Assembly: GCF_040807025.1 (NCBI RefSeq)
Contig: NC_090942.1
Span: 73,645,487-73,709,486 of the forward strand
DNA: 64,000 bases
Reading direction: 5' to 3'
From: Struthio camelus
Lineage: Eukaryota; Chordata; Aves; Struthioniformes; Struthionidae
Shown: piece by piece, positions 26,553 to 38,932 of the stretch
Position numbering within the stretch: position 1 is the first letter of the stretch
Layout: every line of letters starts with the position of its first letter
The notes under the pieces: generated by a model
The model's input: the letters and a program-made list of their open reading frames with translations, nothing else
What the model was told of the DNA's origin: nothing
The model's database searches: none
Program-made: the position numbers and the translations under genes

Positions 26553-27510
26553 GAATGAAGTTTCAAAGGAACTGAGCAGCAAATTGAATGAGGAAGTAAA
26601 AATAACCAGTCTTGTGTGGTTGGTTTTAAGGCTTGTCTGTGTAGAAACAAATTAATTATTTTAGTTGACATATTTTAGCCTCCTGGCTTTGTTGACTTAT
26701 CTTAATTTCAGTGAGTGCTGTTATGTTTGGCACTGCTTAGCCAGTATTCACCTGAGATATTTGTTTGACATCACAGGAAGATTCATGCCCTTCCCTGCCA
26801 TACGCTGTGTAAGACCATAGAAAAAATAATTTGATATCTATATTGATCTCCCAGGCACAGCATCAGGCAGGCACTTGTCAGAAGCTTTGAGACTGAAGTA
26901 GGAGAATCATATCTACTACAAAAATGGCATGACAGAAAAATATATTTCAGCTGGTTAAAAATTAACTTCACCTCAAGTCATCAGAGTGCTTTATGTCCGT
27001 TCTTCCCAAAAAATAATGTGACCCATTCACTTTGGAAATTGTCTTCTAGGGAAGGTGACACTGCATCTTAGGCTATGTGATGAATTACTGCTCTGATTGG
27101 ATGAAAACTAGCAGATTAGCTCAATGTATTACAAGCCAAATTTATAAAATTGGCTTTGACTTGACTAGGGCAACAGGAGTCTTGTCCAAACAGCTGTCAC
27201 CAGGACTGGCACTAGTTGTGAGACTGGGCTTATCATTAGGGTTTCACTGGGGAAAGATTTAGCACCAGGAAGTTTCCATTTGGATGCCTTGATTGTGTAA
27301 TGGATGGTACATTTCTTTCTTTACTATTTCAGGTTTTTCCTGGCTCACAGTGCAGCATCTTGTAATATCATAACACTCTTTATTTAGATCCATGTGAGGA
27401 AGAACTCAAGTTGGTTGTTTATTTCTGCTCAGAACTGGGTTACTTTTGCTCTATATGGCTTTCTCTCGCCGTAGTACTGAAAAGGGACTGACTCATCTCA
27501 AAATACAGCA

Positions 27511-27570
27511 AATTAAATTCTGTCAAAACTAGGAGTAACTCTGATTTCACTGGAGCACTGTGAATGATGA
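27511..27570. repeat. possible ancient amniote repeat fragment
   Basis: AGGAGTAACTCTGATTTCAC followed by TGGAGCACTGTGAATGATGA resembles the 'gagtaactccattgacttcaatggagt' core seen elsewhere in the window, with heavy divergence. Confidence 0.25.
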
Positions 27571-27708
27571 CTTGATCTACTTATTATTGGAAAAATTATT
27601 TCAAGAAGAGATATGACTTGGTTTTGCATTGAAAGGTTAAACAGAGCCATGTATCTTACTACAAAAACTTTTATCACAAAAAAACCTCTCTTAAAAATTT
27701 CCTTCCTC

Positions 27709-27726
27709 TTTTTTTTTTTTTTTTTT
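27709..27726. repeat. T18 homopolymer
   Basis: Run of 18 T preceded by a pyrimidine-rich CCTTCCTC tract. No retrocopy recognised beside it. Confidence 0.9.
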
Positions 27727-29534
27727 AATATGTCTCTGAATTTCCTGAATCTGGCCTCAGCTGAACCTAGAATGAATGTGCAAATTCAGGAAGCTTGGAT
27801 GTTTGTTATTGGAAAAGAATCCTCACCTGATGATGATATAGTTAACCTATCATAAATCAAACCTCTTTCTAGTCTTAAGCCTAGGCCTTATCTAGTGTGA
27901 GCAGTGTTCACAGACATGTTAATGCTATAGAATCATGATTACACTGTGAACTACTTTTGTAAGTGCTTCCTTTATTATGTGAACACCCCTGGTGTGATTA
28001 CTCAGAAATAAAATTACTGTGATAAAAATGACAGTGACCCAGGTACTGCAGAGGTAAATGATAGGGATTAGAGCAAATGCAGAATAGCTTTGTTAAATAG
28101 TTTGAGCTTAACCGCTTTAACTGTAAACAACATTAGTGCATAACAAGGCTGATGCTTCTATTTATGGTCTGAGATGTTTGTTTTCACTGATCCCCAAGGA
28201 TTTCACCAGTGTGGTGCTTGCTCTTTGAACTCTCTGGAAGGGCACTTGGCAGTATTGAGCTGCCACTCTGCACCTTGATGGTAGGGCCAAACCCAGGTGT
28301 CTTCCTTAGTCTAGAGCAGTTCTTTGGCTGCAATTTGGTTTCCTCCTGGATACAGTAGGGAGAGGGTTGGAGTGGATCTCTGTTATGAACAAACGGGTGC
28401 CAGGGTCAGGATGTCTTTTCTGCAAGTAGAATAGTAGTCATAACATTTCAGGTAACTGTGATGGGAAGGGTTTGCCTTGCTGCTCGAAGTTGTCAGATTG
28501 TCACGCAGACACAGAAGTCTCTGTAACCTACTTATTCTTTGCCTTTTTTGCACTAATTGCCAGAAAGAGTCTTAAATCATGCCAGTTGGATCTCATTCTC
28601 CTCCCGTTTAATCATAGGCGAGTCTCTAGTTCACTTAACTGGGATAGAATTCAGCCCATTGTGCTTGTGGCTTTGTTTTCAAGAGCTCAGCTGAGACCAC
28701 TAATTCACTGTACCCAGGCCGGATGATGGATTAAATTAACAGCTTTTTCAAAGGGATAACTGGTCTGCACAGGCTTTTTCCTGATGTTGTCTCATACATG
28801 GTTTGTTTTGCTGTTTTCTTTTTAATCTCTGTTTTTTAGATAAATTTACTTGTTTCATTTTCTAAAAACTATCTGTAATTTAAAACATTATAAGATCCCA
28901 CTCCCCCCAAAGTGAAAAGTCTCAGCGGAGAGTATGCTGTAACTCTTCAAGGAGGGGTAGCAAATTGCTTTGTTCCCAGAACTGCTTGAATGATCTATGA
29001 CCTTTCTCCTGCTTCATCATCAAAGTTGTTGCAGAGGTACTGCTCCACATGTGCTGTTCACCAGATTGTGCCGTATGGGCCTGATCTAGTGTCTCTTGAC
29101 AACAATTAGAGTCTTTCCAGTGGTAGTAAGGTATCAAGTGCTAAAGGCACATTGAACTTCCCACTGTCAAACAAACTCTTAGGACCAAACAAGACCTCTC
29201 AGCTCTCCCTTGCTCATCTTGGAAATGTCAGTGAGGGGCTTCCATGTCCCATGGAAGTTTACTGACGCAAGCATTGTCAAAGTGATGTGGTAAACAGTGT
29301 GATCGTCAATGTCTTTGAATACCTCTGTGCTACATAACGAAGTAAAACGTGATTAAATTCAAGATAGTGCTAAATACGTTAGTACAGATTGCAAAAGAAT
29401 CTAGTGTAGAGCTCATAAACTAGTTTCTTCTTCATAAAATGCATGTCATCATGTCTGCAGACGTAAAAGTCTGGGATTACTGACTAGGCACAAGAAGATT
29501 TCATGACAGTGAAATGTAGTATTAAGAATATAAC

Positions 29535-29660
29535 GTGCTCAGTTTTGATGTCTCACTTGAAAAAAGTATGCTAGCGAAATTGAAAGACTGCAAAAAAGAG
29601 CTGCAACCTGATTCAAAAACTGAAAAATAAGAAGCCAAACTGACTGAATTTATTTTTACT
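29535..29660 (+). mobile_element. possible very old CR1-like LINE fragment
   Basis: The plus strand reads CAGTTTTGATGTCTCACTTG, AAATTGAAAGACTGCAAAAA and AGAGCTGCAACCTGATT. This follows the order of the CR1-type ORF2 C-terminal region 'ctcctcatttc...ttggagagggtgcaaagaagagcaac'. It is heavily diverged and has no recognisable terminus. An alternative is an L2-like LINE or chance similarity. Confidence 0.35.
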
Positions 29661-30330
29661 TTAATTATGGTCATTTAAAACAAACAAAGGAACAAAATTT
29701 CTAGCATTCTAAAGGTAGTAGCATAAAAAGATGAAACAAATTCAAGGACTGAAAGCTAGTTAGCTGTATTCAGGCTAAGAATTAGAAGCTTGTAAGTGAA
29801 GCTGGTAACTGCCAGCCACATAGATAAGAGGTATAGTGGGATTTTTCTGCTCTTTGAATTGTGACCATTTTTCTAAAACCCATGTTATGATTTGACCAAA
29901 AATGCTTTGTGATCTATTAAGAACATTTTTAGCCGATTACAGCTGTTCTTTCTGGCCTCAAAATCAACACAGCACTATTTGTTTTGAATATTTAAATGAA
30001 GATTTCAAAAACTGTGAAGTTGTTTTGGTCCCATCCAGTTAGAAAAGTATCATGTACCACCAAATGAATTTCCAGTTTTGCTGCTACTAAAAGACCTGGG
30101 TATGCCTATGTCTATAAGTTTTTTTTTTTTTCTGAATGTAATTTATTAGATAGTTTTTATTCCACAGTAGGGCATATTCCAGTGAAAATATCCTGCCACC
30201 AAAAAGCAAGATGAATATAGAGACCAACAAAAAAGGGGATTAAAAGAGGCTCTTGGGTTATTTCATTTATCATTATGTACTTAAAAGCCATATTTTGCTG
30301 TATGAATCAACTGATATGCCTCAGGGCCAC

Positions 30331-30416
30331 AATTTATGCCTGAAAATGCAGACTGGAATGATACTAATAGGAAAATTTATATGTGAAAATGCCAACTGGA
30401 ATGATACCGGTAGGAG
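30331..30416. repeat. two-copy 43-bp tandem duplication
   Basis: Units 30331-30373 and 30374-30416 share AATTTAT, TGAAAATGC and ACTGGAATGATAC at matching offsets of exactly 43 bases, with several substitutions. It is an old local duplication; no family recognised. Confidence 0.85.
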
Positions 30417-33400
30417 AAAGAAAAAAAATAGTGAGAGCTTCAGCTTGTGCAAACTTGCATAGTGCTACTGATCCACAGAACTTTACTGCCTGAGGACTGA
30501 GTTTATTAATGTTAAACTACAAAGATGAATCAAAAGGCCCTGATCCTTAAACTAACATTTTCTTAATCAGTTTAAATCTCTATCAGTCAGATTTAGTATC
30601 TACATATAATAATTACGTTTATTATTTTACCAGCTAGGGGATTCACCTGTTGCTCTGTTAATGTGATGGGAAACTGTTGAGAATTAAAGTTGCAAATTGC
30701 TATAAAATAGTTTTGGGAATCAGGGCTATGCTCAGAAAGTGTAACTGCCATAGTAAACAACCCCAGCTGAAGAATATAGCAGATTTTCTTCTCTTTCATT
30801 CAACTTAAAGCATAGCTATGGCCAAAACTTATCAGTAGAAAAGATTCTGATATGGAGTCTGCTCTGTTTTATACAGTTTCACATAGTATGTTAATTCTCA
30901 TAATACTACTACACCTTCCAGCATGCAGAAACCAAATGACTATCATCTGTTTTAGGTGGCTGTTTTGTGTCATCTTGTCCCAAAGAAGAAACATGCGTGA
31001 TATAAGTGGTAAGGTTTTTATTCTTACTCAACATTTGTTCAAACAAATTCTAATGGAGGAGAAATTTCAGAAGTAGTAATTTTACTCACTATTAATAAGC
31101 AGTGCCACTATGTCCAATAATTCTTCTAGTATATTTTTCTCTTAGGATGTGTTTGAAAGGCTGACAGATGGAAATCATCTTGGTAACTGAGCAAATTGGT
31201 CTTGAATTCCTTGATAGGAAATAAATATGGAACAATAACGAAATTATTTTTAGAGTCATTTTAAGAGTGCAGACACACTTGATGCATCTAGTATACCAAG
31301 ATTAGGTAACATACTAGTAGGTACTCAGAAATCCTCCGGTAAAATTTGATATGGTCCCAAATGAGATGGTCTCTGATGCCAAAAAACCAAGAAATATTTG
31401 AGACATGTTTTATTTTAAAGATTAGCTTCCTATGAGAAATACCAATCCATGCCAGCCGAATTCAAGAAGAGGGCCAGAGGCCTTGAGGTGTGTGAAAGTG
31501 GAACATGATTTTATAATTTATAGTTCTAAATGTAACTTATTTGAGATATTGCCAGTGAAAGTATGGTGATATTTAAAGGCAATTTGTGTTTCATCTTGAC
31601 ATTTCTTGGACAGCTTCTTTAGTACAAAAGTCACAGAATTCATGACCGATTCCAAGATTTTGTAAACCAGCACAGGAATCTACTATCTACAGTAACATGT
31701 GTCCATAGAACTCAATGCAGTCTCTAATCAAGGAGATGATTAAATGATTAATCCCCTTTTTTTTTGAGACTTGATCCTGGGATGTAAACTCTCCAGAATG
31801 TAGTTGCTGGGTTGTTTAAAAGCTTTTACTTGTAAGAATAAGCACAATATAACCTTTTCTTCACAGAAAACGGCTCAGCTTTCGGAGTGGCTCAATCAGT
31901 GAGTGATATCACCCCCCTTCTACCAAACCAGTCAGTGGATGCTGGCCCTCCTGTTCTGCAAAACCATGAACAAGCAGGAGCTGATGGGCAAGAGAACAGG
32001 TCTTAGATGGTCTCAAAAAACTAAAGATGTAGATGTTTAAAGGTCACTGGGAAATATATAAATGTTCTTTCGTGAGCTGCATTGAGCAAATGCTACCTAA
32101 TTAATTGCTTGAAGGGAAAGAATGTGACTGAACTCAGGTCACATATGATAAAAATAGCCAGGGATTATACTAAGGATAAAGACCACCTTCATAGTAAATC
32201 TTTAGAAGGCAAAATTGCAATTTCTAATTAGTATTGCCTGCAGAAGTTATCAGATGCTGAGAATATTATTAGCTGCTTTTCTATGACATGAAAATCAAAA
32301 TGCACCTCTCAGCAAATATGGCTTTGGCTATTTTGTTAGCTGTATCTAGGTCTCAGCATCTGTCAGACTGTCCAGTGGGCCTGTGCTGACATTAGCAAGC
32401 CATTAGGTACAATAAAGCAGAGAGCAAACTGAAGCAGGTGGTGCTGATGTCAGGCTCTCAGCACTAGCTGCAGTTCGTGGGAGCAATTGCTCTGGACTGA
32501 GTTTGGTCTGGTCCCCTGTAATGAAGGCCCCCACCATGCATGTGGTTTGAAGCTCCTCAAGTAGCAATCTGCTCCAGGCCCTAGTAGGAGTTGGAGTGCA
32601 TTTGGTGTACATCTGGAGCGAAGCATCCGGCTCAATTTCCTCCTGAAGGAATTATTTCATGCATGGTGAAATCACTCTGTGAATTGAACTAATGCCCAGC
32701 AAGTGGGGATGACCAGAGGATTTGTTTCAAAACTGAACCACTGCTGTGAACCAAAACGTTAATGTAGATGTTGTTTCAACTCTCTTTTGTTGAATTTTGT
32801 CATAAGTAAACTAGAGAAAAAAAAAGGTCTGTCTTCACTATCCAGCTAAAACTAGGAATAAAAAGGATTTTTTTTTTTTGTGGACAACATTGCAAGGCTG
32901 ATTTTGAAAAACAGTATTTAATTTTGTTGATTCAAATGCTAGATAGCGGACTCCTATCTAACTTTGGCCACAAATAAGTCAGGTTTTCCCAGCTAAACCC
33001 TGTGACTGAGAAGCGTAAAAAGCAAAACCAAAACTTTTACATTTAACCTCATATGTATACTCATATGTAAATGCAGTCATGTGTGAAACCTGTCCAAATG
33101 TGAAGCCTTTAAGTGTATCCAAATTCGTTTGCTCTACTATTTTGAATGCAAATAATCATACATTAAAATAATTATTTTGATTGGCATAACTGCTATAATT
33201 TTTTTCACTTATTTTGTATCACATTGCAATTAAGTAGGTTTTTTTTTCTCCTGACACGGGGAACTCAGCCTTTTGGAAATGACATACCACTGCTACAACA
33301 CTGAGTGTTGCAATTTACAGAAATTTTTGGTGCTGCCCAGTAGTCTTAGAGGGGAAGAAAAATCTTTACTGACACACCCCAATTCGCACATATTTTTACA

Positions 33401-35978
33401 CATAAAAATAGACTGGAATGTATCAATATTGAGACCTAACCTGAAAAAAGAAGCCTCAAAACAAGCATTTTTTTGTCATTTGTTACCTTTTTAAAGGTGC
33501 TTTCCAAAAACTGAGGTATACCTGAAACATTTACCCCCACCCTAAAATATGCGATATGCAAGAGACCAAAAGATTTTCTGCAAATTTCCATCAAACATGG
33601 TGAACTGCTTGACTCAGAAAAATCTTCTGAAATATTTTGAGTTTAAATTTGCAAAAGGTTTTTTTTAGCGTTCAGATTGTTTCAACGCAGTTATAAATAC
33701 TGAATGCAGCACTAAGCACTTCCATACTATAGAAAATTAAACTCAAACAGTAGATTAATTTTTTCCCTCTTTTAAATTTCAAATGAAAAAATGTACTATT
33801 TGTGTTTCTCTAGAAAGCTCTGCAGTGTGCTTCAAAAAGGCATTTTTACAGGTTCTTATTGCTATATGTGACAGTATGAAGTTGGCTAACCAGGGCTTGC
33901 TGTCAGTTCTTAGAAAAATCAGCAGATGGTATGGTATCCAAGAAGTTAGAGGAAGTGAGAGATATGTAGAAAGCATGAAGGACAATGCCTGTGAAGAAGA
34001 GAATAGGTAAAAGTGTGGTAGGAACTAGGACAGAGAAACATCTACGCTCCTATCGGCCCCAATGAGTCTGGCTACGCAGATCCAAGTACTCTTGCAGCAA
34101 GTGTTTGGGTTTAGAACAGAGATGACAGGGAAAGCTGACTTGCTCAATGGAAATCATGACAAAACGTCTGGTCTACTCGTTTCCCTGATAGTCACAGAGA
34201 TTGCTCCTGTCTAGTTTTCCTTATGCAGAGGCATTCTCTCCCCTGCCTTACTAGGGTCCTGAGAAATAGAAAAGAAGAAGATGTCACCTCAAGCTAATTC
34301 TATAAACATTGCTATCAGAAAAGACATTTTAAACTATCGTAAAAAGACCCATTGTGCAACTGGAGTCTTGGAACAAAAATGACTTATAGCTCAACCATTG
34401 TTAAAGGTTAATGTTGCTATCATTACATTCCTTTTTCTAGTTCCCATAACCAGGCTGTAATGATAGATAAATATATGAGCTATTTCTTTGTGTTGGCAAA
34501 ATCACAATTCAGAAAGACATAGTTTCCTAAGTTATTTTTAAACTAATATGCTGTTTTATAGCTAGATGAACAAAACGATCTTTTTTTTAAGAAAAAAAAC
34601 AGAGAAAGATTTTTTATGTTATGCTGCTCTTGCAGAAAGCAAGCATTTTCTTCCATCAAAACAGAGTAACAGCTTTCTGAAGTCAACTCATGAACTGAAA
34701 AGGAAACTAATTAAAACGATAACATTAATTAAATGTTGCCAAATGTTAACCAATCTGGTACTTTCCATAATTATTTTTACTGTTGTAAAATAATTCAAAT
34801 GTCTTTGTCATTGTTTTGTATTGTTATGTTGCTGTAAGTGTTGAATGCTGATTCCAAGGCAGGAATTCTATTTGCTGTTAGCTGACGGAGCAACAGTCTT
34901 CACATTTCTCTTCCTAGCTCTTTCAGCTCTTGTGCAAGGAGCAAAGCAATGCCTCCTATATTTTAGCGAGTTGCTGTACTGCTTGCTTAGTGTATGGGGA
35001 GTGTTTTATATCTGAAAGGTGCTCTGGTAAGACATTATATCCTCTGGGTAATTCTGGAGATCTAGTCCTAAGAATTTTCCTATGACATGGTGATAGAAGA
35101 GCATCTGCTGTCTTTAAAAGGCTGGAGAGAAGTGATTCAGCCTTCACAGTCTCATCAGATTCAGAGAAGCTTTCCATACAGTTCATCTCACCCAACACCT
35201 ATAGACTGCTCAAACACCTGCAGGATTGCCACAAGAGTTTCTGAGCTGGTAAATACTAGTGATGCATCTTGCGTATGGTTCACTCAGTGTTGTGAAGGCA
35301 GTTTGCTGGTGAAGCCCTAACACAGTATAGCAATGCTGTGCTCATTGCTTGCTCAAAAACTTGCATGCCATTGATAATATTATTGTTCTAGGTTATATGT
35401 TTTCTTGTTTAGGGACAAACTGAGAGGGAAGAAGCAGGCAAGCTGCAGCTACCTTCTATTTTTGGAACTATATGTTTCTGAACTCAAACTAACCCCAAAT
35501 TAGTGTTTTCCAGGGCACGAAAGTGTTCCATTAACTCTTTTCTGTCTTATGGTGAATTTGACGTGAAGTAAATAATCCCTTGTTTAATCTCAAGGAATAT
35601 ACCTGTGAAAGGCAAAATAGACGAGACTATCTGGTAGCATGGCTCCATGGCAGTGGTAAATCTGAGTGAACAGGGCTAGGATACGTCTGAGCCTATGGCC
35701 CTTGCTTCCTGCGAAGCTTCAATGTATCAGATTGTTCTTTGGAGTATGTATTAAACCATCCCTAAGAAAAAGATAGATGGTAATTCCTGTTAAGGAAATT
35801 CTTACCGAAAGATTATTGCAAAAAACTTCCTCTTGCAGTTTTTCATACAAGAAGAAAGAACAAAGGTCCTTCTGTAATTGCTTTCCAGACATGAGTGGTG
35901 TAGCTGCCCATCCTGTCTAGTTAACTTAGAGTACATTCATGGCCTGCATGGAAAATTGAATTCCATTCCACCCCCCAG

Positions 35979-35992
35979 AAAAAAAAAAAAAA
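35979..35992. repeat. A14 homopolymer
   Basis: Run of 14 A following CCCCCCAG. No retrocopy recognised upstream. Confidence 0.85.
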
Positions 35993-36923
35993 GGAAAAGG
36001 CAAACATTTATTAACCTTTCTGTAAAGAAAAAATACTGCCTGTGCGTCTTCGTGAACTGTAAACTGCCTTGTAATCATTTTCTGAAGTTGTTAACTCTGA
36101 AGTCTAATGACAACTCTAAAATTCTAGCTATTTGATTCCTGCTATAGTGATGCTTAATGCAAAGAACAAATAATATGTAATGTTCAACTTTTGTTGTTAA
36201 AGGAAGTTTCCTGCATTTGTTCCTTGCGTGGATCTCCACTGACAGTGTTATGTTTATTGTTAAGGGAGACAAGTGCTGTAGGTATGCTCTGTGTGGGCAC
36301 AAATGAAACTTCCCCCTTCTTAGCACTAAAGGAGCGCCTCTAATACATTTTTAAGATTATACTTATTCTCTATAGAATGCTCTTAAAATTCTGTGCCACC
36401 CTTCAGTTATCTCTATCGGCAGTACCAGAGAAGAGAAGAATCTGTGATATTCAACACAGAGGAATATGTGGAGGAGGAGGTTATGACAGAAAGAGAGTGA
36501 CAGGAGTAGTTCATGCTAAATATGTTTTGACAGATATAGTGATACACAACTGTAGTGCTTTTTCCATATCATTTGCTTCACTTTCAATGAAATGTTAATG
36601 ATTTACATTTCCCATTTTATTCCCAGTTTTGAGTTTTACTCTATTAAAATCCAATATGTGTTATCTGGTGGTATTCTGTTAACTTCTGATGAACCAGATA
36701 TCACTAAAGGATAAGACAAACACGTGTCATTATCTTTATAGAAGGCGAAACATAGGGAGAGAATACCTGCAGTTTTAAAGTGATTATTCAGTTACTAGCT
36801 CTCATATGGAAAAATCATGTTAGTTCTACTTTTGTCGTAAAACACCATGTACTCCGCTGTTTCCAAAACCTAGAAATTCAACATCACACATTAGTGTCTG
36901 GTTTACCTTCACTGTGATAGTGA

Positions 36924-37002
36924 CCCTGCTTGAGCAGGGGGGTTGGACTAGATGATCTCCAGAGGTCCCTTCTGACCTCAACCATTCTGTGATTCTGTGA
37001 TA
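36924..37002 (+). mobile_element. CR1 3'-end fragment (about 80 bp)
   Basis: Plus-strand CR1 3' terminus: TGCTTGAGCAGGGGGGTTGG, then GACTAGATGATCTCCAGAGG, TCCCTTCTGACCTCAACC and the terminal ATTCTGTGATTCTGTG repeat. It is strongly 5'-truncated. It is the exact reverse-orientation counterpart of the ends at 4371 and 18818, so it belongs to a closely related subfamily. Confidence 0.95.
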
Positions 37003-38260
37003 TTAAAACCAATATGGTTTCAGATGTTAGGCAGCAATGAATCTCTTCAAAATTACACCAACTAAGCCAATTTTAAGCGACTAAGTAGACATATAGATTT
37101 TTGCCTATGGTAAATGATAGACTATAATAATAATGCTAATCAGATGACTGTTTACCCACAACATGCAAGTATTTGTAAGGAAAGAAATGAAATGGAAAAA
37201 AGGCTAAGAGGAATTTCGCTTGAAAGGTCTCTTTGGGATGTGGAAAACTATAAAGTAGCATGCTTTTTGTTTATAAGAAGTACTGTGTTTATTTAAGCAG
37301 AATGAGATATGTCATATTCAGTTTGACTGATGAGACATAGCATATCAAGTTGGAAGGTTATTTAGCAAGTTAGCTATAATTACTTTGGGCTCTCAAGGTT
37401 ATTCCCTGCAGTTTTAGTAAAGATGTTTTCAAAACCTGCACACTGTCAGAATTCAGGAGTCTTCATGTAAAATGACACCTAAGCTTATGCAACACAGTCT
37501 ATTCCTCCCATTTTTATAGACTATTATTCTGAATACTGAGGCTATACAAAAATCAGCGTGGTTCTAGTTTTTGCTCACTTATATTTAGAAGAAAAATTGA
37601 CCTAAGCCTGAAACAGAGTTTTTATTATGCATAGCAAAATTATACTGCATTTTTGCTAAAATGAAAGTAGTATGCGAATTGCTGGTTTCAGAGTTAGAGA
37701 GATGGTTTTGCTAAATCCAACTTTATTTTAGTTCTGGTTTAGGTTTTTAAGCTCACTTATGACATTTCCATGCAGAAAGTGAAACATTTTTCGGCATGAG
37801 AGATTTTTTTACCTGAACTGATAAAGCAATTTAGAGCTTCAACAGATATACATTTTAACTTTAAAAAAATTCAAAAAAGAGAAATAAAGCATCATGAATT
37901 TCAAGAAGGGAGAGTAGGGTTCTTTCAGTGCAAGTATTCTAAATAGATTTTTGGAAACTAAAAAAAATGTTTCTACAAACATTTTTTGCAAAACCTCATG
38001 CAAGTATAGTGCTTTAAATCAAAACAACTCAATTTAACTTTGTAAAAAAGTAAACACTTAAAATCTTGGAGCAAGGGGAATACTGACAGATATTTTTGTA
38101 TTACTGTATCTGATTAGTCTATCATATTCAAAACGTGCAATACATTTTGAAAATAGATACAAACATATTTAGATGGGGGGTTTTTGAGCACGCTGATCAA
38201 ATTTCCATATAAAGACTTTTTTATGGTGATTTATTTTAATTTCATATTATAGAAAATAAA

Positions 38261-38412
38261 GCCTTGATTCTGCAATAGCATTTAGAAGTACTAAATAGTT
38301 TAAATATACATATGGTACTTCTCGATTTCAAAGAGACTACCCTTGCCTTGAAATCAGTAGGAATGCTCATTTTGAAATGCCTGTACATATACTTAACATT
38401 TTGAGTACTTAA
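38261..38412. repeat. ancient amniote repeat fragment, palindrome-like
   Basis: Begins CCTTGATTCTGCAATAGCAT and continues with GAGACTACCCTTGCC, TTGAAATCAGTAGGAATGCTC and ATACTTAACATTTTGAGTACTT. This follows a common amniote repeat that I remember as 'cctgattctgcaa...actcccactgaagtcaatgggactactca...cttaaagttaagc...aagtgctt'. Order and spacing agree, identity is low. Confidence 0.5.
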
Positions 38413-38900
38413 GAAAAAGAGTAAGTTTAATATCTCCAGAAGGGGACAGTGTTTGTGGTGGTGTTCTTTGGTAGGAGAAATCGTTTTCTTTTAAAAAAGA
38501 AAAAGTGTGTGTTTACTGTAAAGAGTGGGTTTAGATAAATGTAAAGATTAAACCCAAAGGAAAAGTGATAAGCCACAGTACACCTTAATTTCTTGGCCAG
38601 ACTTTATGGCAGCTCCTGAATTTTTTTTCTTGTTTCTTGTTCCTCTTTTTAAAAAAAGCTTTGCATATTGCTCAGTATAGGTTGGAAGGCAGAATTTTCA
38701 TTCTGCCAGAAGCTACAGCATTTGAAAACAGATTTTTATGTGGCATAGGGAATCAAGATGACTTTTAAAGAGACATTTCATTCAGAGGCACTGGATAGTT
38801 TCAGGTAGGTATCCAGGATGACCATCACTGCTGTAAGCTTCCCCACCAGCCCTATTCACTACTGAACCAAAAGCCCCACCTCAGCCTAACCCCACATCAC

Positions 38901-38932
38901 TCCACAGCATGCCCATTCCACAGCATGCCCAC
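38901..38932. repeat. two-copy 16-bp tandem repeat
   Basis: TCCACAGCATGCCCA(T/C) occurs twice in direct succession with a period of 16 bases and one difference. A local slippage duplication. Confidence 0.9.

Larger units (their letters stand above)
21721..29534. other. non-coding interval
   Basis: AT-rich, with no gene recognised. The longest ORF (128 codons at 21986-22372, plus) is rich in Leu, Phe, Ser and Cys, as expected for translation of T-rich DNA, and is not called. Homopolymer runs of T18 lie at 26535-26552 and 27709-27726. Ancient repeat fragments lie at 23313-23410 and 27511-27570. Confidence 0.6.
29661..36923. other. non-coding interval
   Basis: AT-rich, with no gene recognised and only short chance-like ORFs. 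It holds the two-copy 43-bp tandem duplication at 30331-30416, a T13 run at 30119-30131 and an A14 run at 35979-35992. A G+C-richer patch at about 32380-32650 has a 69-codon minus-strand ORF of unknown identity. Confidence 0.6.

Noticed and set aside
31860..32000. Coding-like G+C-richer stretch near 31870-32000
   Set aside because: No open frame of useful length and no convincing splice-site pair; may be an old repeat.
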